From contig JALENJ010000043.1 in assembly GCA_022767445.1 (NCBI GenBank), forward strand, positions 1 to 43,441: DNA of 43,441 nt, written 5' to 3'. Positions 25,356 to 33,554 of the stretch are shown in pieces; the stretch's first letter is position 1; each line of letters begins with the position of its first letter. The DNA is from Erysipelotrichaceae bacterium. GTDB taxonomy: Bacteria > Bacillota_I > Bacilli_A > Erysipelotrichales > Erysipelotrichaceae. A program made the translations under genes and the position numbers. The notes beneath the pieces were generated by a model. The model was not told the origin of the DNA and ran no database searches. It saw only the letters and a program-made list of their open reading frames with translations.

Positions 25356-26043
25356 ATGAATATCGTAATTATCAATGGCTCCCCAAGAAAAAAAGGAACG
25401 ACAGCTAACATTCTTCACAGCTTTGAAGAAAAACTACACTCATATGAAGATGTAAATATCGAATACTTCGATTTAATTGATTTAGATATCAAGACATGTA
25501 GCGGTTGTTGTGGTTGTTATAGAACAGGAACATGCTATATGAAGGACGATGCAGAAATGCTATCAGAAAAGATATCCTGCTGTGATGGATTGATATATTA
25601 GGAGGTCCTACATATGCCAGCAACGTATCAGGTCTATTAAAAGTATTCATTGACAGAGGACACTTTGTTATCGAACATCTATTACACAAAAATATGCGAT
25701 CAGTGTCGCAACAGGTGAAAACTATGGTAGCCACGATACCAGCAAAGCAATCAACAAATTAATCCAATATTCCGGAGGCTTACTAACTGGCAAGATTGTT
25801 TATAACACACCATTCAACTCCAAAATGAGCGATGCCAAGTTGAAACAAAAAATTGATACGTTATCGTATCAATACTACATAGATATCCAAAAACAAAGAA
25901 AACATCCAATCCAATCCCTTGTACACAATGTCATCTTCAATGTAGGAATCAAATCATTTGTAAAGAATAATGGCGACAAGTATCAAGGTGTCCTAGATAA
26001 ATATCTCTATCTAACAAGCAATCAAAAGTGGCTATCATCTTGA
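25356..26043 (+). pseudogene. NAD(P)H-dependent FMN reductase / flavodoxin-fold protein with two frameshifts
   Basis: The protein starts MNIVIINGSPRKKGTTANIL, the phosphate-binding loop of the flavodoxin-like FMN reductases, with a CSGCCGCYRTGTC cysteine cluster (about 48-60) seen in iron-sulfur/flavoprotein relatives. The frame is lost after DGLIY at about 25600, where TAG follows; GGPTYASNVSGLLKVFIDRG continues in another frame, and a second shift in the A-run near 25687 restores a third frame (YAISVATGENYGS) that runs to TGA 26041-26043. Repaired length is about 229 residues, normal for the family. A ribosome site (GAAAGGA) precedes the ATG. Two separate indels argue for true decay rather than one sequencing error. 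Confidence 0.85.
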
Positions 26044-26060
26044 TGTGACAGCCACTTTCT
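26024..26060. terminator. Shared terminator between convergent genes
   Basis: AAAGTGGCT and AGCCACTTT form a 9 bp stem around a 16-base loop. It straddles the end of the plus-strand reductase pseudogene and lies just after the minus-strand peroxiredoxin-like gene, with TTTTG on the minus side. Confidence 0.55.
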
Positions 26061-26062
26061 TA

Positions 26063-26608
26063 CTATTCATGTAATAAACTGATTAACTTATTGACAGAAG
26101 GAGTATCTCCTGCACCCTTACCATAATATACATAACTAGCTTTAGCATCTTTATCTAATATGAAGGTAGCAGGTAACTGCAACTCCTCACCTTCATACTC
26201 ACCATGCTGGTATCCACCAAGCTTCATCTTGCCAATCTTCAATGCAGTCTTGGCATCCAAAAGCTTGGCCTTGTCCTCTGCTACATCAATCTCCAATTGC
26301 TTATATAAAGCCTGTGTAGGATCACAAATAATTGGATATGGTAAAGCATGACCTTCAAGCCTTTCCTTCAACTTCTCTTTGTCTGATTGCAGCACCACAT
26401 AGATATATGCATCATCATCTGTTAAAGCAGAATAACTTTTAGCCATCTCATGCATATCCATCTGACAAAGTGGACAACCATAATAGCGTAAGAAGATAAA
26501 AGCAGTCTTTCGATGTTGTTTTACAACGTCATGCATGTTCAACCCACTATCATCTAATGTATCAAAGATGAAGTTATCAACAACATCGCCAACATTCACT
26601 TTACTCAT
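26063..26608 (-). CDS. AhpC/TSA-like peroxiredoxin-family protein
   Basis: A thioredoxin-fold protein of the AhpC/TSA type, about 181 residues from ATG 26608 (MSKVNVGDVVDNFIFDTL), which starts 4 bases after the patB stop; a TTG/ATG start further upstream at 26635 would overlap patB by 23 bases and has no ribosome site. The probable redox centre is CPLC in LRYYGCPLCQMDM (about residue 44), a CxxC arrangement typical of the peroxiredoxin-like-2 group. The usual Pro is present in LPATFILD. Likely role: reduction of peroxides or disulfides in the cytosol. It is the last gene of the ridA-permease-patB unit, suggesting thiol or cysteine stress as the theme. Confidence 0.8.
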   Translation of the reverse strand: MSKVNVGDVVDNFIFDTLDDSGLNMHDVVKQHRKTAFIFLRYYGCPLCQMDMHEMAKSYSALTDDDAYIYVVLQSDKEKLKERLEGHALPYPIICDPTQALYKQLEIDVAEDKAKLLDAKTALKIGKMKLGGYQHGEYEGEELQLPATFILDKDAKASYVYYGKGAGDTPSVNKLISLLHE

Positions 26609-26612
26609 ATGC

Positions 26613-27830
26613 TTACCAATTCCCGTTGAAGACATACTTGTCTAAACGCTCGAAAGCTTCTTGAACTCTTGATAGAGGTAGTGCTAAATTCAAGCGAATC
26701 GATTGTGGTCCATGGAACATACGTCCATCCTGCCAAGCAACACCAACACGCCAACCTTCCTTTTCAACCTCTTCAATCGACTTACCATGCTTTTGACACC
26801 ACTTAGCACAATCGATAAACAACATATAAGTACCTTCTGGTCTCATCACTTCAACACCCTCAAAGTGCTCATTGATAAAATCAACTGCATAGTTGATATT
26901 ACCCGTAATAACCTGACGAAGTTCATCAATCCACTCATAACCTTCAGGTTTATATGCACCAATCAATGCATGCATAGATAATACATTCATATCATTGTAA
27001 TGAGGCTTAGAAGACTTTGCACGAACACGATCACGTAAAGTCTGATTATAGATAATATGATATGAACCAACAAGACCTGCTAAATTAAATGTCTTACTTG
27101 GTGCATACAATGCCACAACATGATCGTGCGCCCATGCATTCACAGATTGTGTAGGGATATGTTTATAACCATCTAGGATGATATCTGACCAAATCTCATC
27201 AGAGATAACAGTCACATCATACTTCTCATAGATAGCCATTGCTTTCTCTAACTCATCCTTTTGCCATACACGTCCACAAGGATTATGAGGTGAACAGAAG
27301 ATAGCCACATGGATATGATTCTCTTGAATCTTCTTCTCCATATCCTCATAGTCCATACGCCAGATACCATCCGCATTCTTCTGTAGAGGACTATGAACAA
27401 TCTTAAATCCATTATTCGTCAAACTCATTGTAAAGCCAATGTACGTTGGACTATGCACAAGTACCGCATCACCCGGTGCAGCGTACGCAGTCAATGTAGA
27501 TATCACACCACCCAATACACCATTTTCATACCCAATATGTTCCTTACTTAAACCTGTGACACCATTACGTTTTTCGTGCCATTGGATAATACTGTTATAG
27601 TACTCATCTGATGGTTGAAAATAACCATAAGCTGGATGCTTAGTACGCTCAATAATAGCCTCTTGAATGGTAGGTACTGTTGGGAAATTCATATCCGCAA
27701 TCCACATAGGGATTACATCAAAACCCTCATCTGGTTTCTCTGGTGTAAAGCCAGGCATTGAACCTATGCCATCAACCGCAATCGCATCTTTACCATGTCG
27801 GTCCATAATGGACGTAAAATCATACTTCAT
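26613..27830 (-). CDS. patB: PatB/MalY-type PLP-dependent C-S lyase
   Basis: A 405-residue fold-type I PLP enzyme of the MalY/PatB group, which cleaves cystathionine or cysteine (beta-elimination to pyruvate, ammonia and a thiol or H2S) and related substrates. Seen: PMWIADMNFP near residue 40, CSPHNPCGRVW (Asn of the PLP pocket, about 170), SDEIW (about 200), the Schiff-base Lys in APSKTFNLAGL (about 235-245) and the C-terminal Arg in SIRLNLALP. An AGGAGG site 8 bases before the ATG lies right after the permease stop (14-base gap). With RidA, which removes the enamine made by such lyases, it forms a coherent pathway. Confidence 0.93.
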   Translation of the reverse strand: MKYDFTSIMDRHGKDAIAVDGIGSMPGFTPEKPDEGFDVIPMWIADMNFPTVPTIQEAIIERTKHPAYGYFQPSDEYYNSIIQWHEKRNGVTGLSKEHIGYENGVLGGVISTLTAYAAPGDAVLVHSPTYIGFTMSLTNNGFKIVHSPLQKNADGIWRMDYEDMEKKIQENHIHVAIFCSPHNPCGRVWQKDELEKAMAIYEKYDVTVISDEIWSDIILDGYKHIPTQSVNAWAHDHVVALYAPSKTFNLAGLVGSYHIIYNQTLRDRVRAKSSKPHYNDMNVLSMHALIGAYKPEGYEWIDELRQVITGNINYAVDFINEHFEGVEVMRPEGTYMLFIDCAKWCQKHGKSIEEVEKEGWRVGVAWQDGRMFHGPQSIRLNLALPLSRVQEAFERLDKYVFNGNW

Positions 27831-27844
27831 ATTTTATTATCCTC

Positions 27845-29224
27845 CTATTCTTCAGCAGCTAATGCAGCTTTAATAATCTTCTCTTTACGCTTTTCTAAAT
27901 CTTCTTTCTTAACCGCACCAATCTTCAATCTCCAGATTGATAAGCCAAGTAGCAATACAATAATGACAATACATGTAATCGCATCTTTTAATACCAATGT
28001 CTTAAATAAGTTATATGCGACTACACCTGCACAGAATGCACCTAGTACACAACATACATAATAGAATCCCTTACTCATCTTGATTGAGCGCTTCTCCCAT
28101 TGCTTAGGATATGCATTTGGTAATTTCATGCATACAAGGTTAATATATAGATTCATCAACATCATTGGAATCATAACCAATGATACAGCAGAATCCAACT
28201 GCATACCTGTTAGGATTGGAAATACTGAAATTAAATAGAACACGATATAAGTTAAATAAGGATATCCAGATTTTGTTGTCTTCTTGAATACAGCTGGTAA
28301 CCAACCGTCTTCTGCGATATGCATCAATGGATAACGGAACATTGCTAAACCACCAAATAATGATGAAGCAATTGCACCAATACCACCACCTACAACAAAG
28401 AATAAATACAGAGCTCTAGGGAATATCACCCCAGCTGTAACACTTAAATTCGCTCCAGCTATCTGCTCATATGGTAACACACCACCAGCAACATATGACA
28501 TCAAGCCATAAGTAATTGCTAGTAAGACTGTAATAATGATAATCGCTACTGGAATTGTCTTCTTTGGATTTTTTGTAACTGCTGCCATGGATACAGGAGC
28601 CATTGTTGTTCCCTGACATGCCCAACCCATTACCGCAATCGCATTTACAAATCCGCTAAATCCTCCACGGAAGAATCCTCCATCTGCAGTAGGACTAAAA
28701 AAGTTTGTAAAGTCTACCTTTGTAATTCCAAACACAACAAATAGTGCTAAAGCAACAATCAATACAATTGTAACAACGTTCTCCAATATCGTCACAAAGC
28801 GAGAACCCTTGATTGTTGTTAAAAAGAATAAAGTCATCAACACGAATGAACATAATGTCGAATGTGGTAATAATGCTGGAAATACAATACATAAGTAAGA
28901 TGTTAATGCGATTGCATAACTAGATAACGCAAACGCATTAATGATTGTCATCCATGCACTGACACCTGTCATCAGTGGATTAAACAACATTGTCTTCATA
29001 CTGTAGTCGCCACCCTCCAGTATGAACATTAATGGCATTGCTAAGTTATACCAATATGCCAATAACATAAAGAAACAACCAATGATTACAACCGGTACAA
29101 TTGATCGACCAGTGTATCCAATACCGTAACCAAGTAACACGAAAATACCAGTGCCGATAGCACCACCCAAACCTAATCCTACAATATTCCAAAGATTAAG
29201 TTTCTTATCTTGTTCTTTATCCAT
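27845..29224 (-). CDS. APC-superfamily amino acid permease
   Basis: A 459-residue integral membrane transporter with about 12 helices. The first helix carries GLGLGGAIGTGIFVLLGYG, the substrate-backbone-binding glycine motif of the amino acid-polyamine-organocation family; the rest of the pattern fits that superfamily. The C-terminus is cytosolic and charged (KKEDLEKRKEKI). GAGGGAAA precedes the ATG. It lies between ridA and patB in one operon, so it probably imports the amino acid (or thio-amino acid) that PatB degrades; the exact substrate is not visible. Confidence 0.9.
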   Translation of the reverse strand: MDKEQDKKLNLWNIVGLGLGGAIGTGIFVLLGYGIGYTGRSIVPVVIIGCFFMLLAYWYNLAMPLMFILEGGDYSMKTMLFNPLMTGVSAWMTIINAFALSSYAIALTSYLCIVFPALLPHSTLCSFVLMTLFFLTTIKGSRFVTILENVVTIVLIVALALFVVFGITKVDFTNFFSPTADGGFFRGGFSGFVNAIAVMGWACQGTTMAPVSMAAVTKNPKKTIPVAIIIITVLLAITYGLMSYVAGGVLPYEQIAGANLSVTAGVIFPRALYLFFVVGGGIGAIASSLFGGLAMFRYPLMHIAEDGWLPAVFKKTTKSGYPYLTYIVFYLISVFPILTGMQLDSAVSLVMIPMMLMNLYINLVCMKLPNAYPKQWEKRSIKMSKGFYYVCCVLGAFCAGVVAYNLFKTLVLKDAITCIVIIVLLLGLSIWRLKIGAVKKEDLEKRKEKIIKAALAAEE

Positions 29225-29260
29225 AAATTAAATTTCCCTCAAATTTTATTGTGATTGATT

Positions 29261-29641
29261 CTATTTCACTGCGACTGCTTCAATTTCCACCTTCGCACCC
29301 TGTGGTAGGGCAGCTACTTGGAATGCAGCTCTTGCTGGAAAGTCTGCAGTAAAGTACTGTGCGTATATTTCATTCATTGCCTTAAAGTCCTGAATATCTG
29401 CTAGAAGGACTGTTGTCTTTACAACATGATCCATACTCATTCCTGCTTCTTGTAGGATTGCTTTGATATTCTCTAATGATTGCCTTGTCTGACTTTGAAT
29501 ATCCTCCCCTGCAAAACTTCCTGTTGTTACATCAATTGGTAATTGACCTGACACAAACAATACTTCCCCGGTAGATAGTACTGCTTGTGAGTAAGGTCCA
29601 ATTGCTTTTGGTGCATTTAAAGATTGAATTGTCTTTTTCAT
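29261..29641 (-). CDS. ridA: RidA family enamine/imine deaminase
   Basis: A 126-residue YjgF/YER057c/UK114 protein. RidA hydrolyses reactive 2-aminoacrylate and similar enamines released by PLP enzymes. The N-terminal [12 protein letters not shown] motif, the GQLP segment, the conserved substrate-carboxylate-binding Arg in [13 protein letters not shown] (about residue 105) and the Glu in KVEIEAVAV are all present, so it should be active. It heads the operon ridA-permease-patB-peroxiredoxin, which directly supports a role in detoxifying the PatB product. It is divergent from a YheO/DauR-type regulator across 233 bases. Confidence 0.96.
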   Translation of the reverse strand: MKKTIQSLNAPKAIGPYSQAVLSTGEVLFVSGQLPIDVTTGSFAGEDIQSQTRQSLENIKAILQEAGMSMDHVVKTTVLLADIQDFKAMNEIYAQYFTADFPARAAFQVAALPQGAKVEIEAVAVK

Positions 29642-29752
29642 ATATTATCCTATCTTTTATGTATCGATACTTATACATATAATTTATATATTCAACCTAT
29701 TATGTGCAATAGATTTTATTAAAATGAGAATGTTTTTATTTTATCATTTTTA

Positions 29753-29779
29753 TATAAGCCCTTATACAAAGGGCTTATA
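29753..29779. promoter_or_regulatory. Palindrome in the ridA-regulator divergent region
   Basis: TATAAGCCC and GGGCTTATA form a perfect 9+9 bp inverted repeat with a 9-base spacer, midway between the divergent ridA operon and the regulator gene. No T-run follows on either strand, so an operator (for example for the adjacent regulator) is more likely than a terminator. The rest of the 233-base gap is very AT-rich with no further clear structure. Confidence 0.5.
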
Positions 29780-29874
29780 CGCATTTATCAATAATTATCA
29801 TGCAGAATGATTTTAGATTATGAATTACTATTTTCAACATTTCGTAATAGAATAAATTCAAGGAGAACACAATC

Positions 29875-30501
29875 ATGTTAGATAATGAAATATTAGAAAT
29901 GTACAAGCCTCTTGTGACTTTTATTGCCCAGTTTTGTGGACCTTCTTGCGAAGTAGTCCTACATAATTTAAATGACCCTAAGCGTTCAATTATCGCAATT
30001 GAGAATGGGCATTACTCAAAGCGATCCATTGGCGATCCACTCACTGACTTCGGTATGGAAATCCTAAATCGAGGACTCTATAAAAATAGCGATTATCTGA
30101 TTAACTACAAGGGATACGTTCGTGGTAAAGAATTTAAATCATCCACTTACTTTATTAAGAATGGGGATGAGAAAATCATTGGTATGTTGTGCTTAAATTC
30201 CGATGTGACACCGATCAATGACTTAGATCGAGCAATTACCAATCTAAAGCGTTTCTATAATCTGAAACAATCTTCTTCGGGTTATCGTGAATCGTTGGAT
30301 GCACCTGTGGATTCTATCCTGCATGATATGATTCATAATGCAATCCAGGAATATGATGGAAACATCTCTTTACAAGATCGTATCGATATCATCCAGAAGT
30401 TAAAGAAGAATGGTGTACTTGCCATGAAGGGTGGTATTGCTGAAGTAGCCAAACAGCTCAATGTATCAGAACCAACAATTTATCGTTATATGCATAAATA
30501 A
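29875..30501 (+). CDS. YheO/DauR-type PAS-HTH transcriptional regulator
   Basis: A 208-residue regulator with a YheO-like PAS sensor domain (about 5-115, starting YKPLVTFIAQFCGPSCEVVLHN) and a C-terminal helix-turn-helix (about 165-208) with GGIAEVAKQLNVSEPTIYRY. Members include DauR, which controls D-arginine catabolism, and regulators of amino acid breakdown near RidA genes. A strong AAGGAGA lies before the ATG. It is transcribed away from the ridA-permease-patB-peroxiredoxin operon and is its obvious candidate regulator, perhaps sensing an amino acid or imine through the PAS domain; this is inference. A terminator shared with the next convergent gene follows. Confidence 0.9.
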   Translation: MLDNEILEMYKPLVTFIAQFCGPSCEVVLHNLNDPKRSIIAIENGHYSKRSIGDPLTDFGMEILNRGLYKNSDYLINYKGYVRGKEFKSSTYFIKNGDEKIIGMLCLNSDVTPINDLDRAITNLKRFYNLKQSSSGYRESLDAPVDSILHDMIHNAIQEYDGNISLQDRIDIIQKLKKNGVLAMKGGIAEVAKQLNVSEPTIYRYMHK

Positions 30502-30502
30502 G

Positions 30503-30548
30503 AAAAGCCTTTGGTACATATCACACTGATATGATCCAAAGACTTTTT
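30503..30548. terminator. Bidirectional terminator between the regulator and SnoaL-like genes
   Basis: A long, nearly perfect hairpin (AAAGCCTTTGG...CCAAAGACTTT with CATATCA/TGATATG in the upper stem) ending in TTTTT on the plus side and TTTTC on the minus side. Its stem sequence closely resembles that of the hairpin at 31447-31489. Confidence 0.8.
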
Positions 30549-30556
30549 GGTGTTAA

Positions 30557-31327
30557 TTAGAACTTACCATTTTGATTTTGGTGAGTAGATGGATCTGCGA
30601 TTGTTTCCATTACATCCCAGTGTTCTGCAATCTTACCATCTTCTACACGGAACAAGTCATAGTAAGAAGTATGTGCACCACCAAATGTTCCTTCGCTAAC
30701 TGCTAATGCATAGTCGCCATCTGCTAAGACAAAGTGTGTCTTGTCATATACCATCTGAATACTCTGTTTTGCCATAGCTTCTAAAGCAGCTCCTAAGCCA
30801 GTTAAGCCATCTGCGATTTCTGTGTTGTGTTGGATGTAGTTATCTCCATTGAAGTATGATGTTAAATTACCTGGATTTTCGCCACGTAATACATCACCTA
30901 CAAAGTTGCTTACAACCTGTCGTGTCTGTTCTTTATCGACATCCTTCTTTGTTAGTGTACCGTCAATCTGTGTATGTCCTGAAGGATTTGCTTCTGCCTT
31001 AGCTGCCAAGTTATCCCAGTGCTCTGCAATCTTTCCGTTCTCATCGAATCTAAAGATATCAAACGCTACTTGTTCGCCTGCTCCAGCAAAGTTATATACA
31101 GTCTGTAAGAATACCTTGTCTCCATCTTCAAATGCACGAATGTTGTTAACTGTTGTCTTAACAGGTGCAGATGCTAGATACTCAACAGAACCAGCAAATG
31201 CCGCAACACCTGTTCCATAAGCTAGGTTATGTTGAATATAACCTTCTGCTAATAATTCCTTAGCCTTTGTTGTATCACCTGTAGTAAATGTGTTAATGAG
31301 TTCTAATGCCTTTTCAATGTTTGTCAT
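30557..31327 (-). CDS. Tandem SnoaL-like (NTF2-fold) protein
   Basis: The protein (about 256 residues from ATG 31327) contains two homologous NTF2/SnoaL-type alpha+beta barrel domains (about 1-110 and 125-256). Each half has a YIQHN motif and a DLFR/DIFRF...GKIAEHWD motif, a clear internal duplication. SnoaL-like proteins are small cyclases, hydrolases or stress-related binding proteins; the substrate here is unknown. I choose 31327 rather than an upstream in-frame codon because GGAGGAG stands 6 bases before it. The promoter region contains a 10+10 bp palindrome and a direct repeat, so it is probably an inducible single-gene unit. Confidence 0.85.
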   Translation of the reverse strand: MTNIEKALELINTFTTGDTTKAKELLAEGYIQHNLAYGTGVAAFAGSVEYLASAPVKTTVNNIRAFEDGDKVFLQTVYNFAGAGEQVAFDIFRFDENGKIAEHWDNLAAKAEANPSGHTQIDGTLTKKDVDKEQTRQVVSNFVGDVLRGENPGNLTSYFNGDNYIQHNTEIADGLTGLGAALEAMAKQSIQMVYDKTHFVLADGDYALAVSEGTFGGAHTSYYDLFRVEDGKIAEHWDVMETIADPSTHQNQNGKF

Positions 31328-31350
31328 ATTTATCTCCTCCATACTTGATG

Positions 31351-31383
31351 TAACTATATTGGTTTCATCTAAATAACTATATT
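31351..31383 (-). promoter_or_regulatory. Direct repeat and -10 box upstream of the SnoaL-like gene
   Basis: TAACTATATT occurs twice (31351-31360 and 31374-31383), 23 bases apart. On the minus strand the upstream copy provides TATAGT, 19 bases after a TTGACG (31406-31401), a possible promoter with the long spacer used by MerR-type regulators. Confidence 0.4.
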
Positions 31384-31391
31384 ACTCTCTT

Positions 31392-31418
31392 TTGTTGTAA
31401 CGTCAACAGTTACAACAA
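31392..31418. promoter_or_regulatory. 10+10 bp palindromic operator of the SnoaL-like gene
   Basis: TTGTTGTAAC and GTTACAACAA are perfect inverted repeats with a 7-base spacer. The site overlaps the TTGACG -35 candidate of the SnoaL-like gene, so a repressor bound here would block transcription. No regulator gene is beside it. Confidence 0.6.
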
Positions 31419-31446
31419 ATATTTTTAGAATATCTTTGATAAAAGA

Positions 31447-31489
31447 AAAAGCCTTTGATTCATATCGCATTTCGATATGAATCAAAGAC
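31447..31489 (-). terminator. GT2 gene terminator
   Basis: A perfect 15 bp stem (CTTTGATTCATATCG with its complement, 5-base loop) followed on the minus strand by GGCTTTTTC directly after the glycosyltransferase stop. Confidence 0.88.
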
Positions 31490-32770
31490 TTACTTCTTAT
31501 TTAATTCTTCTGTAGAATGATGCTCAATAGGCGCCCAATGCACCTTGGAAAACAGGGCTTGAATCGAAATCGGCAGATAAGACAATAAGAATAGTGGAAA
31601 TAACAATAGATGCTTGATTTTCGACCAATTATTTGTCTCAATACGATCCCACTCCATACCAACAGTAATGGCACCAATAATCATTAACGATATCCAGAAG
31701 CCACCGATTGTCTTAAGCACAAACCATAGCATCTCTCGTTGGAAGACAAGACGCACATAGTATGGCATCAGCCCAGCCGAAGCCATGATCCATAATACAA
31801 AACCAAGAATCGCAATTGTTAATAAGCTGGCTGGTAATACTGTCATCAAGATATCATAGAACGCAAGGCGCCGACCTTTTGCCGTAAGCACACCCTTTGT
31901 CAAATCACCCAAATACCTACTATCAATCTGATAGAAGCCCTTTGCCCAACGCATACGTTGTTTCCAAGATTGTCTCCAAGTAGATGGTTGTTCATCGTAT
32001 AGAATCGCTGTATCACAATAGCCAATCTTCAACTGATTAATAGTACTTACAACCGAGAATTGAATATCCTCTGTTAATAGGTAATAAGGCCAGCCCTCAT
32101 TATCCTTCATAACTTTCGCCGAAACCACAAAGCCAGTTCCTGAAATCATACACTGCGCACCCAGCAACATACGTGGATAGTTTAAGTGACGTGCCTCATG
32201 CATAAACCAGATGGAATATGCGGCTGTTAACCAGTTTTCATCAAAGTTCTTGGAGTTACGATACGTAGTCATCGCATCAAACTCATCTGTATCAAATGTC
32301 TTATTGACCTCACGCAAGAAATTTTGATCAATGATATTATCCGCATCAAATACCATGAATGCTTCATAGTAATCTTCACCCTTGCGTTCTATCACATTAT
32401 GGTAAAGGAAGTTTAGCGCATAACCCTTGCCAACCTCTTCTTGGTTGAAACGTTCAAATACGATGGCACCATGTTGACGAGCTACTGCAGCAGTTTCATC
32501 CGTACAGTTATCTGCCACAACATACATATCGTACATTTCATCTGGATAGGTCTGATTGCGTAAACTATCTAACAATTCTCCAATAACACCTTGTTCATTT
32601 CTCGCAGAGATGAAAATTGCGTATCGATGATTCTTTTTTGCGTCAGGTAACTTTGGAACCTTGCGTTTAAACATACTGACCGCAATATAAACAATCTGAT
32701 ATAGATATAACAAAATCATCAGTCCAAAGATAATATCTGTGATTAATGTAAACTGTTCAAGAAATTTCAT
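31490..32770 (-). CDS. Membrane glycosyltransferase, family 2 (processive-type)
   Basis: A roughly 426-residue GT2 enzyme with one N-terminal helix (about 8-35), a cytosolic GT-A domain and three to four C-terminal helices. Catalytic motifs: DNCTDE (about 90), DADN (about 140), TED (LLTEDIQFS, about 230) and QRMRW (about 270), the D,D,D,QxxRW pattern of polysaccharide synthases such as cellulose, hyaluronan and PNAG synthases. It probably makes or extends an envelope polysaccharide or glycolipid. The start is ATG 32770, with GGAGG and 3 spacing bases upstream; an in-frame codon at 32785 is inside that signal. It is divergent from a VanZ-like gene and has its own terminator. Confidence 0.88.
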   Translation of the reverse strand: MKFLEQFTLITDIIFGLMILLYLYQIVYIAVSMFKRKVPKLPDAKKNHRYAIFISARNEQGVIGELLDSLRNQTYPDEMYDMYVVADNCTDETAAVARQHGAIVFERFNQEEVGKGYALNFLYHNVIERKGEDYYEAFMVFDADNIIDQNFLREVNKTFDTDEFDAMTTYRNSKNFDENWLTAAYSIWFMHEARHLNYPRMLLGAQCMISGTGFVVSAKVMKDNEGWPYYLLTEDIQFSVVSTINQLKIGYCDTAILYDEQPSTWRQSWKQRMRWAKGFYQIDSRYLGDLTKGVLTAKGRRLAFYDILMTVLPASLLTIAILGFVLWIMASAGLMPYYVRLVFQREMLWFVLKTIGGFWISLMIIGAITVGMEWDRIETNNWSKIKHLLLFPLFLLSYLPISIQALFSKVHWAPIEHHSTEELNKK

Positions 32771-32835
32771 TTGACCTCCGTCCACACAACAATCATTTTT
32801 ACATACTTTCTATCATTTGTGTTAATATAATTTCT

Positions 32836-33330
32836 ATGTATATTAACATTCTACCTATGTTACCGGATTTTATCGCATTAACATGTCTATACTACTATAT
32901 TTGGCTGCCAAGGTGGAGACGTCTTTCACATTCTAATTTTATTTGGCATACGGTACTATACATATACATCTGCATCATATTGATGTTGACGCTCATGCCG
33001 ATTATTACAAACTTACCGAATATATTCAGCGGATTTTCTGCGGAAATTAACTTCCATCCGTTTATCGACTGGCAATTACAGCGCGGTTCTTATCTGACTG
33101 AATCTTTATTAAATATATCACTGTTTATCCCGTTTGGATTCTTAATTCAGAAAACCTTAAGACTTAAACCGCTATCGGCAATTATGATTGGGATGATATT
33201 CAGCATCTCCATTGAAGTCTTACAACCACTTATCTCTACGAACCGCGTAGGTGACATCAGTGATGTCATCACCAACACTGTCGGAACATGTATCGGAATA
33301 TTGCTTTATCAACTTTATAAGCACAAATGA
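32836..33330 (+). CDS. VanZ family protein
   Basis: A 164-residue protein with four to five membrane helices and the VanZ pattern: NFHPF before the middle helices, LLNISLFIPFGFLI (about 95-108), SISIEVLQPLISTNRVGDISDVITNTVG (the EvxQ...R..D..D...N..G signature, about 124-152). No ribosome site precedes the ATG, and a TATAAT hexamer ends only 5 bases before it, so the message may be leaderless or start at the internal ATG (residue 8). It diverges from the glycosyltransferase gene. The role is unknown beyond a probable envelope function. Confidence 0.85.
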   Translation: MYINILPMLPDFIALTCLYYYIWLPRWRRLSHSNFIWHTVLYIYICIILMLTLMPIITNLPNIFSGFSAEINFHPFIDWQLQRGSYLTESLLNISLFIPFGFLIQKTLRLKPLSAIMIGMIFSISIEVLQPLISTNRVGDISDVITNTVGTCIGILLYQLYKHK

Positions 33331-33382
33331 TTTTGATAATTTTTTCTTTAAAAGTAGCACCATACAACATGATTTTGTGTGA

Positions 33383-33417
33383 AACCTCCAAAGTCGGATA
33401 TAACCTTGGAGGTTTTT
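33383..33417 (+). terminator. Terminator after the VanZ gene
   Basis: AACCTCCAA and TTGGAGGTT form a 9 bp stem followed by TTT. It lies 52 bases after the stop; the remaining 137 bases up to the traX stop show nothing recognisable. Confidence 0.75.
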
Positions 33418-33554
33418 ATGACATTTATCTATACAACGTATAACAAGAATATCATTTGACTTTGTTTTGTTTTTGAACATTCGAAATAACCACAACTCTT
33501 GCAAAACATAAACATCGATAAATGGCTTAAAAATCAAATATAGAATTTCGGCTC

